Source of the DNA: Myxococcales bacterium
GTDB taxonomy: Bacteria > Myxococcota_A > UBA9160 > UBA4427
Direction: 5' to 3'
Length of the DNA: 39,402 nt
NCBI GenBank assembly: GCA_012959665.1
Contig: DUCT01000147.1
Coordinates: 1 to 39,402 of the forward strand
Of the stretch, positions 33,525-39,402 are shown one piece after another. Below the pieces are notes generated by a model. That model was not told the DNA's origin and ran no database searches. It was given only the letters and a program-made list of their open reading frames with translations. The stretch's first letter is position 1. Each line of letters starts with the position of its first letter. A program made the position numbers and the translations under genes.

Positions 33525-34870
33525 GGTTCCTCCTGCGGATCTTTCAGCGCCGGCCCGCTAACGATTAGATGCGTTTGGGTCCGGGAAATTTGATAGGTCT
33601 TCTGAACTTCGACGAGCCTCGATTGGAGCAAGAAGAGAGAACGCTGCGCATCCAGTACGTCGGTCAAACCAACGGCCCCTTCCCGGTGAGCCCATCGCAT
33701 GGCGGCATACGCGTCTCTCGCCTGGGGAATGACCTTTTGGGCGAGGGTGGCGGCTTCATCATGGGCGTTGGACATGGCTTCGTGGGCGCGAATGAGATCC
33801 CGAAGCGATGCCATTTTCGCGCCGCGCTGCTTGTCCTGTGCGGCAGCGAGTCCCGCTCTCGCCGCCATCCGCGCACCTTGGTTTCGGTCGAAAACCGGAA
33901 GGGGAAATTCAAACCCCATTTGAAGTCCCCAGACGTCGTTTCCGCTGAAATACTTCGGCCCCAGTCCCAATCGTAGATCGGGGATACGACGTGAGTCCTC
34001 GAGAGCCATGACGGACCGCGCGCGATCAATATCGATGACCAATTTCTTTTGCTTCATGCTGGTTTCGAGCAGAGATTTGAAATTCTCCAGGCTGGGGAGA
34101 GGTTCCGAGGAATCCAGAACTCCGCGAAGCCTTGAAAAGTTGAAAGCGTCTGCCCCCCACAGCGAGGCGAGCCTGCGAAATGCGGCCCTCAGTGAGCGAG
34201 ACCGGTTTGCTACTTCAATCTCCTGAAGCGATACCTCGATCTCAGCCCTCGGAATCTCAGCGGCTGAAATGGCTCCGTTATCGACTTGGATGCGCACGGC
34301 TTCCAGCAGAGCCCTCGCGATTTCTGTTTTTTCTTCTGCCTGCTGCAGTGAGATCTGTTGGGCCAAGGATTCCGAAAATGCGATCATGGTTTCTGCAATA
34401 ATCGCAAGGCGTACTTCTGCATAATCTGACTGGGCCAATCGAGTTGAGTGATGCTCCACGTCTTTCCTGAATCCGCGCTGGCCACCGATCTCAATGAGTT
34501 GGCCCAACAGGAATGAAGTCTCGAAACTTTCATCGGCAAGGCCTGTATTGGAAGTGCCGATGTTCTCCAACTCCAGCGAAAGGGTGGGGTTGGGAAGCAG
34601 TCCCGCCTGGAGCATTCGGCCCTGTTGAGCCCGAATGGCCGAATAGGCTGAGCCAAGGCGTGGGTTGTTGAGGAAGACGAGATTGAGGATGTCTTCCAGC
34701 CCAAGGATGGCCTTGTCACCGACGGGGGATTCGGAAATCCTCCGAGGCCGGTGCCCTGGATCCTCGACGCTCGGTGCGGCGAACCCGGGTCCCGCAAGGG
34801 TCAGCAACCCAATCAACACCCAGAAGAGCCAAAGGCGTTCGCAATATTTTTTGTAGACCGTGAAAAACAT
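33521..34870 (-). CDS. TolC-family outer-membrane efflux protein
   Basis: A 449-residue outer-membrane channel of the CzcC/CusC type. A signal peptide (LWLFWVLIGLLTLAGPGFAA) leads into a linker, then ILNLVFLNNPRLGSAYSAIRAQQGRMLQAGLLPNPTLSLELE, the hallmark of the family. The two repeats of long helices and short strands follow (LLGQLIEIGGQRGFRK in the first, FPLPVFDRNQGARMAARAGL in the second). There is no lipobox, unlike CusC. ATG 34870 is chosen because GGGAG lies eight bases upstream; 34906 is possible. The gene is the first of three: the adaptor overlaps its stop by four bases and the pump follows. An inverted repeat at 34912-34941 lies directly upstream. Confidence 0.9.
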   Translation of the reverse strand: MFFTVYKKYCERLWLFWVLIGLLTLAGPGFAAPSVEDPGHRPRRISESPVGDKAILGLEDILNLVFLNNPRLGSAYSAIRAQQGRMLQAGLLPNPTLSLELENIGTSNTGLADESFETSFLLGQLIEIGGQRGFRKDVEHHSTRLAQSDYAEVRLAIIAETMIAFSESLAQQISLQQAEEKTEIARALLEAVRIQVDNGAISAAEIPRAEIEVSLQEIEVANRSRSLRAAFRRLASLWGADAFNFSRLRGVLDSSEPLPSLENFKSLLETSMKQKKLVIDIDRARSVMALEDSRRIPDLRLGLGPKYFSGNDVWGLQMGFEFPLPVFDRNQGARMAARAGLAAAQDKQRGAKMASLRDLIRAHEAMSNAHDEAATLAQKVIPQARDAYAAMRWAHREGAVGLTDVLDAQRSLFLLQSRLVEVQKTYQISRTQTHLIVSGPALKDPQEEP

Positions 34871-34911
34871 GAATGCCACTCCCAATACATTTCGCCCCGT
34901 GCACATCGCCT

Positions 34912-34941
34912 GTTCTTGGAACTCACGGTTTAGCCAAGAAC
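34912..34941 (-). promoter_or_regulatory. Inverted repeat upstream of the efflux operon
   Basis: GTTCTTGG (34912-34919) and CCAAGAAC (34934-34941) match perfectly as inverted halves around 14 bases. The centre is about 57 bases before the ATG of the TolC-like gene. It could be the operator of a dimeric metal-responsive regulator, or a leader hairpin. A run of eight or more C on the minus strand lies just upstream of it. Confidence 0.5.
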
Positions 34942-34981
34942 GGGGGGGGCCTAGTCGACCCCGGCGACCCCGAGGGTTGCA

Positions 34982-35506
34982 TCAACAGCGGAGGACAAGG
35001 GTCCCTGTGCGGGCGAGCAGTCGATTCGGATTTTGGCCAAGTGTTTCTAGGGCAAGGAAGCTGCATGGCTCTTCGATGGCTTCGCGACGAATGCTTAAAA
35101 TAGGGGTCAGCCCGGTGGCGTGAACAAGCCGGCGGGGAGTCGTCTCACCGCCGATCCCGCGCTCCGATGCGACACAACGGCCCACGCAGGTGGCATGAGG
35201 GTTCAAGCCATCACTTCCGAGACTCGGGGAGCCGGATGCGAGAGAGCGGGCATTATCCCGTACACGGGGAGCCGCTGAGTCGTCATGGTGGGGTTCCACC
35301 TCCAGCGCAAGATTGCTGCTGCTGGCGAGGCAGATCGCAGCGTCGAGCACACGACCGGTCGCCGAACTGGCGAGCAGGAGTGCCACGGCGGTAATCGCAG
35401 CGGTCCAAAACTGAAGGCGATAGGGCTGTTCTCTCACCCAAGCGCTATCGACCCAACCGGGTGAAAAATAGAGGCAAAACTCGCCGAAAGTGAGCGACCT
35501 CAGCAC
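34982..35506 (-). CDS. Hypothetical exported protein upstream of the efflux operon
   Basis: A 174-residue frame of uncertain reality, in the same direction as the efflux genes and 111 bases upstream of them. It has one hydrophobic segment (FWTAAITAVALLLASSATG, about 33-51) that could be a signal peptide if translation starts at GTG 35437 rather than GTG 35506. The part after it includes HHDDS and several cysteines (HATCVGRC, EEPCSF, VLRC). Small His/Cys-containing secreted proteins often precede metal-efflux operons, which fits, but I cannot name a family. No good ribosome site is visible for either start. It could equally be a chance frame in GC-rich DNA. Confidence 0.4.
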   Translation of the reverse strand: MLRSLTFGEFCLYFSPGWVDSAWVREQPYRLQFWTAAITAVALLLASSATGRVLDAAICLASSSNLALEVEPHHDDSAAPRVRDNARSLASGSPSLGSDGLNPHATCVGRCVASERGIGGETTPRRLVHATGLTPILSIRREAIEEPCSFLALETLGQNPNRLLARTGTLVLRC

Positions 35507-35552
35507 CTCGGCCCGCGGGGGAAATCGACGGCTGAAAGGTCGTTGCTCGACG

Positions 35553-35574
35553 GTTGAGAGGCAGTTGAGAGGCA
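35553..35574. repeat. 11-bp tandem duplication in the divergent gap
   Basis: GTTGAGAGGCA occurs twice in direct succession. It lies in the 216-base gap between the hypothetical gene and the rightward lipoprotein gene. Nothing else stands out in that gap. Confidence 0.7.
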
Positions 35575-35722
35575 GTCAATCGGCACCGCTGGTCGCCCAC
35601 GATCCCAAGCGTCCGCCGAAACCCGAGGTCACGAACTCTACTCGAATTCAGGAGTGGGCTATGCCTAGGCCACACCTCGACCGACCCTTGAATCCACGAA
35701 CTTGGAATATCCGGGAGCTCAA

Positions 35723-36154
35723 ATGCGACTTTCTCAGATCGGCCTTTCTCTCCTCGCAATTCAACTGGCATGCCTCGGCTGCGCGAGCACCCCGTCGGGT
35801 CCCCGTAGCCATGCCGTTGTTCAGATCAACAACATGAACGTTGCCCCCAATGTTGCGAAGGTTTCCGGTCCAAAAAATTCCGTAGTCTGGAACAATTGGT
35901 CAAGCTCGGTGGCCACCGTCAATTTTCCGGCGAGCATCGCTAGCGCCTTTGTCTGCGATGAACTGCGACCGCTCTTTGTACTGAACGGAGACCGTGTCGA
36001 ATCAGCCCAAGCCCTTGGCGACAACGAAAGCCTGTCTACCCCGTGCGCACTCAAGCCCGGTACCTACACGTACGAGGTCTGGCTTTCCCCCTCAAGAATG
36101 GGACGAGAGAATCCCCAACTGAAGGTCAAGGGCCAGATTCAGGTCACCGACTAG
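35723..36154 (+). CDS. Small exported lipoprotein-like protein, cupredoxin-like
   Basis: A 143-residue exported protein. The signal MRLSQIGLSLLAIQLACLGC has two candidate lipid-site cysteines (17 and 20), neither in a perfect lipobox. The mature part looks beta-rich: KNSVVWNNWSSSVATVNFP, then FVCDELRPLF, and LKPGTYTYEVWLSP near the end. Position and wording (xVWNN, then GTYTYEV) resemble cupredoxin-like secreted domains. However, the His-Cys-His-Met copper site is not present; only two cysteines at the middle (VCDE, TPCALK) remain, and these may form a disulphide. ATG 35723 has GGGAG six bases upstream. The reductase gene begins two bases after its stop, so they form a tight operon. Confidence 0.7.
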   Translation: MRLSQIGLSLLAIQLACLGCASTPSGPRSHAVVQINNMNVAPNVAKVSGPKNSVVWNNWSSSVATVNFPASIASAFVCDELRPLFVLNGDRVESAQALGDNESLSTPCALKPGTYTYEVWLSPSRMGRENPQLKVKGQIQVTD

Positions 36155-36156
36155 CG

Positions 36157-37659
36157 GTGCCACGGCTGCCTGAAGGTTCGGGCTCGGGCTACACGGTGCT
36201 CTTCGCTTGGGTTCTTGCCGCGACCATCGGCTACTTTGCACTCGGTGGGTTCTTGACCCGTCTGCTGGAAGGATACGATCGCACCAGCGAATCAGGAATT
36301 TCTATTCTCCTGACTGCGGGCGCCATCGCAATCGGCCTGGGGCTCACATTCCGATGGGCACGAGAAAAAAAGCCTGGGGCAGCACCTTCGGACTCATCCC
36401 CGCGCCGGCGTTTCTTGCTCGGTGTACTCGGCGCCGGCGGCGGGGTCGCAGCCACGAGCATCGCGGCTCTCGCCAGAACAAGCGACTGGCTCACGGTTTC
36501 CGGGAAGCACATCTTCCTGGTGCGCCCCCCATACCAGGCCGACACAGCTCTAAATGAATGGGCCGGTTCCGCGGTGGGCGCCTACCGACGATTGGGACGA
36601 ACCGAAGCCCGAATCTCGGACATCTCCCTGGGTTCGGGATCCGGGACCGGGGGTAGGCAGACCGTAGAAGTCGCCCGGGAAGCCATCGAGCGCGGCATCA
36701 ACTACTTCGATACCGCGCCGGACTACAGCGGTACCGACTCGGAGAAGCGACTCGGAGAGGCGATGCTCGGCGTGCGCGACCGAATGTTTCTCGCCACCAA
36801 GTTCTGCCGCCCCACCGGCCACCTGCACCCGGGGCATTCGGTACAGGAATACATGACCGCCGTGGACGAAAGCCTACGACGCCTGCAGACCGATTGGGTT
36901 GATCTCGTCCACATCCATTCGTGTGACAGCGTGGAAAGACTCATGGATGAAAACGCCCACGAGGCCTTCGATCGCCTCAAGCAAGCGGGCAAAGTTCGCT
37001 TTCTCGGTGTGTCCACGCATACGCCAAATCTCGAAGAGGTGGCTAATCACGCCATCCAGAGTGATCGCTTTGATGTCATGATGCTCGCCTATCACTACGG
37101 CGCCTGGCCCAGCATCGGGGACATCATCGATCGGGCTGCCGAAAAGGATATCGGCGTGGTGGCAATGAAGACTTTGCGGGGTGCCATGCACCAGGGTCTC
37201 ATGTGGTCTCGACCCGATCGAGAAGCCTATACCCAGGCGGCGTTCAAATGGGTTCTTTCCAATCCGTCGGTTTCGGGCCTGGTGATTTCGATCTGGGAAT
37301 CAGCCCAGCTCGACGAATTTCTCTATGCCTCGGGCCAGGCGGCTGCCTCGCAAGACGTAGCCCGGCTGAAGCGATACGAGGCGCTCACTGCCCAGGAGCA
37401 TTGCCGTCCGCACTGCGGTGCTTGCCTCGACCAGTGTCCAGAACAACTCCCCATTCACGACATCCTCCGATACCGCATGTATTTCGAACACTACGGGGCG
37501 CAGAAGGAAGCCATGAGACTCTATTCCGAGCTGGAATCAAAAGCCGATGTTTGCCTCTCGTGCAGCGCTCCTTGTACCAATGCCTGCCCCTACGGAATTC
37601 CTATTCCCCAACAAACCCGCGATACTCACGACCTGCTGAGCATGCAGAGCCGAGCCTAG
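36157..37659 (+). CDS. Membrane-anchored aldo/keto reductase with ferredoxin-like C-terminus
   Basis: A 500-residue fusion. Two membrane segments (about 12-33 and 47-66) come first. A Tat-like SPRRRFLLGVLGAGGGVAATSIAAL stretch follows at 81-105, then the aldo/keto reductase barrel (about 140-400). The catalytic tetrad is complete: Asp185, Tyr190, Lys215 and His254. The C-terminal domain has two cysteine groups, Cys416/420/423/427 and Cys466/469/473/477 (CX3CX2CX3C and CX2CX3CX3C), as in AKRs with 4Fe-4S clusters. The Tat-like motif implies the enzyme domain folds with its cofactor and sits in the periplasm. GTG 36157 is the likely start, two bases after the upstream stop, although its ribosome site is weak. 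Its TAG interlocks with the esterase stop. Electron partner and substrate unknown. Confidence 0.82.
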   Translation: MPRLPEGSGSGYTVLFAWVLAATIGYFALGGFLTRLLEGYDRTSESGISILLTAGAIAIGLGLTFRWAREKKPGAAPSDSSPRRRFLLGVLGAGGGVAATSIAALARTSDWLTVSGKHIFLVRPPYQADTALNEWAGSAVGAYRRLGRTEARISDISLGSGSGTGGRQTVEVAREAIERGINYFDTAPDYSGTDSEKRLGEAMLGVRDRMFLATKFCRPTGHLHPGHSVQEYMTAVDESLRRLQTDWVDLVHIHSCDSVERLMDENAHEAFDRLKQAGKVRFLGVSTHTPNLEEVANHAIQSDRFDVMMLAYHYGAWPSIGDIIDRAAEKDIGVVAMKTLRGAMHQGLMWSRPDREAYTQAAFKWVLSNPSVSGLVISIWESAQLDEFLYASGQAAASQDVARLKRYEALTAQEHCRPHCGACLDQCPEQLPIHDILRYRMYFEHYGAQKEAMRLYSELESKADVCLSCSAPCTNACPYGIPIPQQTRDTHDLLSMQSRA

Positions 37660-39200
37660 TTCCAGGCGTCCAGGAGCCTTCTCTCTGCAACCAGTGGATT
37701 GTCCGCAAGGGTACACTCGCGGTCGAAAATCATCGTCGCCCTCGCGCTTGAATCGTAGGCATCCCACTCGGGCAGACCGAGGTGACCGGGTTCACCCCTG
37801 CGTGCGAATGCGATCCAAGCATCCTGCATGCGCCCGGACAGCCGCCGCGCTGAACCGGCGAAACTCGTAAAGGCGCGAGTCAGAGGATGGCTGGTGAGAC
37901 CAAAGACGAAGGGCAGTTCCATGGCATGACATGCGCCCAGGGTCTGGGAAAAGACCGCCGGTTTCCACGAAAACAAGTAGGAATGAACACTGCCCCCGGC
38001 CCTTTCGTGGCAGTCGGCCAGTTCAAATGCCGGGCGGTGGAAAACACGCATGGATTGGAAAGCGCTCCACACCTCGAAGGGCGTCGTGCGCCCGCCTCGC
38101 TTCCTCACCGCCTCCCGATACAAGCGGGCAGCCTCCTCGGGAGGGGGCGAGTTGCTCATCAACTGGGGCAGAAGATCGGAGAATCTCGAAATCAACCCGG
38201 ACTCGCCAGAGTGGGCCAGTGGGGAATCAATGGGCGCAAAGAGCTTCCACTCATCGAGGGTCGTCCCGATCATCATGTCGATGTGGGCCACGGAACCATT
38301 CTCGACGGCTTCCGTGGGAAGCTCGGTGATCAGCTCGCCGTCCAGGCAAGGCGCCATCACCATCAGATCTCGGGGATTCATCAATTCCCGGTTGACCACG
38401 CTTTGGGCGCGCAAGATCTGGGCCACGGGGATCTCGCCCAATGTTTTGGGCGTGCAGCGGGGCTTTCCCAGTGTCCGTACAAAAAGTTCTGCTGCGCGAT
38501 CGGCCATTTCGCGGCCGATCACATTGCGCCCCGCCCCGCTCTGAAGGATCCCACGGCAAAAGAGCCCTCGGGCCGATGCCGCCCCGAGCAGAGCACCCAC
38601 GCTCATGGCTCCCGCGGACTGGCCACAGACGGTCACGTTTTCAGGGTTACCCCCGAAGCGCTCTATGTTGTCCCGAACCCATTCAAGCGCGGCAATCTGA
38701 TCCCGGGTACCGAGATTGGAAGAATTTTCGAATCCCGGCTTTCCGAGACCGTCCAGATGCACATAGCCCAGAGCCCCCAGGCGATAGTTAATGGTGACAA
38801 CCACCATATCGCCGGTTCGCGCCAGATAGTTTCCATCGTAGACCGGTGTCGAACCCGCGCCTATGAGAAAGCCCCCTCCATGGATCCAAAGAAAGACGGG
38901 TCTCTTGGCGCCGTCGATTCCCGGCGTCCATACGTTGAGATGAAGGCAATCTTCCGATTGCCTCGCCGCTCCGGCATTCAAGAAACGAAAGAGTGGTATC
39001 GCGGGCTGAATGGGAACCGCGCCCGACTTCGTCGCCTCGCGCACGCCCCTCCAGGGTTCCGGAGAACCCGGGGGCTGAAATCGCAGGCGACCTTCGGGTG
39101 CTCGCGCATAGGGAACGCCCTTGAAGGCAACAATGCCCCGGGACTCGCTCCCCCTCACCCAGCCGGCCGTGGTCTCTGCCTGGAGATCGCGGACTGTCAA
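37656..39200 (-). CDS. Type-B carboxylesterase/lipase
   Basis: A 514-residue alpha/beta-hydrolase that cleaves carboxylic esters. It shows the family order: VRGSESRGIVAFKGVPYARAP, the EDCLHLNVW motif at 83-91, the oxyanion HGGGF at 107-111, and the nucleophile elbow GQSAG with Ser195. The acidic residue is probably the Glu in a GTTLDEWK segment, and the His is probably in LGACHAMELPFVFG, which is the standard position. No signal peptide is seen, so it is likely cytoplasmic. The TTG start at 39200 has GAGG eight bases upstream and no better ATG is near. The stop overlaps the reductase's by four bases. Substrate unknown; such enzymes range from drug esterases to detoxification. Confidence 0.9.
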   Translation of the reverse strand: MTVRDLQAETTAGWVRGSESRGIVAFKGVPYARAPEGRLRFQPPGSPEPWRGVREATKSGAVPIQPAIPLFRFLNAGAARQSEDCLHLNVWTPGIDGAKRPVFLWIHGGGFLIGAGSTPVYDGNYLARTGDMVVVTINYRLGALGYVHLDGLGKPGFENSSNLGTRDQIAALEWVRDNIERFGGNPENVTVCGQSAGAMSVGALLGAASARGLFCRGILQSGAGRNVIGREMADRAAELFVRTLGKPRCTPKTLGEIPVAQILRAQSVVNRELMNPRDLMVMAPCLDGELITELPTEAVENGSVAHIDMMIGTTLDEWKLFAPIDSPLAHSGESGLISRFSDLLPQLMSNSPPPEEAARLYREAVRKRGGRTTPFEVWSAFQSMRVFHRPAFELADCHERAGGSVHSYLFSWKPAVFSQTLGACHAMELPFVFGLTSHPLTRAFTSFAGSARRLSGRMQDAWIAFARRGEPGHLGLPEWDAYDSSARATMIFDRECTLADNPLVAERRLLDAWN

Positions 39201-39287
39201 CCGCTCGCCTCGCCTAAAATCGATTTTCGAGTAGGGATCTCGCTCTTCCTTGGGCAGAGGTTCGGCTTCACCGCGCGATAGTACCCC

Positions 39288-39402
39288 ATGGACGGACCAC
39301 GGGAGCAGAAATCCAATCTATCTCCGGATGAAATCCCAACCCGCCTCGATACAGGCTTCCGGAAGGTCATTCCTAATTTCCACCTCGCCCAGCCCAAGCG
39401 GG
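39288..39402 (+). CDS. Start of a possible gene cut by the window edge
   Basis: From ATG 39288 a frame stays open for 38 codons to the end of the window. Its residues (including SPDEIPTRLDTGFRKVIPNF) look protein-like in composition. It is divergent from the esterase with an 87-base gap. No clear ribosome site lies upstream, and nothing can be said about function from so short a piece. Confidence 0.35.
   Translation, partial: MDGPREQKSNLSPDEIPTRLDTGFRKVIPNFHLAQPKR

Noticed and set aside
37887-39281. Plus-strand frame of about 464 codons
   Set aside because: Antisense to the carboxylesterase, which carries all catalytic motifs; the plus frame is low-complexity and unrecognisable.

Overview
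This window looks like chromosomal DNA from a GC-rich, Gram-negative bacterium. It carries a three-gene RND/adaptor/TolC efflux operon, several lipoprotein signals and many Sec signal peptides. The best guess is an uncultured deltaproteobacterial or Myxococcota-like lineage. The clues are a topoisomerase VI pair (mainly archaeal, sporadic in bacteria), small acidic secreted proteins, a sigma-54 promoter and frequent GTG/TTG starts. That placement is inference; there is no rRNA or other phylogenetic marker here. I see no tRNA, rRNA, CRISPR array, prophage or complete insertion sequence.

Layout. 0-4 kb: a GH20-like beta-N-acetylhexosaminidase converging on folC. 4-7.3 kb: a small Cys-rich protein translationally coupled to an NRDE/TANGO2 protein, then a patatin-like phospholipase gene broken by a one-base frameshift. 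7.3-11.4 kb: a secreted protein with eight Ca-binding DxDxDG repeats converging on a secreted von Willebrand A protein, then an M28-like lipoprotein that lacks key metal ligands. 11.9-13.4 kb: a ComM/YifB AAA+ ATPase. 13.6-18.7 kb: a plus-strand run that starts with a near-consensus sigma-54 promoter and continues with a 100-residue acidic protein, topoisomerase VI subunits B and A (both with unusual lysine-rich N-terminal tails), rfbA and rfbC. 18.7-22.1 kb: a 52-residue zinc ribbon, a Fur-family regulator, a MATE exporter and an endonuclease/exonuclease/phosphatase protein with its own basic tail. 22.1-25.2 kb: a PQQ-dependent glucose-dehydrogenase-like protein and an SdiA-regulated-family periplasmic protein. 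25.9-29.2 kb: a hybrid histidine kinase followed closely by an unknown lipoprotein. 29.3-35.5 kb: the heavy-metal-type RND efflux operon and a small upstream protein of unknown function. 35.7-39.4 kb: a small secreted lipoprotein-like protein, a membrane-anchored aldo/keto reductase with two cysteine clusters, a type-B carboxylesterase and the start of a possible further gene.

How parts fit together. The two topoisomerase VI subunits form one enzyme. rfbA and rfbC are two of the four dTDP-rhamnose steps. The RND, adaptor and TolC proteins form one trans-envelope pump. Three convergent gene pairs share interlocking stop codons, and short tandem duplications recur in the gaps and once across a start codon. 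The parts I find most worth testing are the tailed topoisomerase VI downstream of a sigma-54 promoter, the membrane reductase coupled to a lipoprotein, and the calcium-motif convergent pair.
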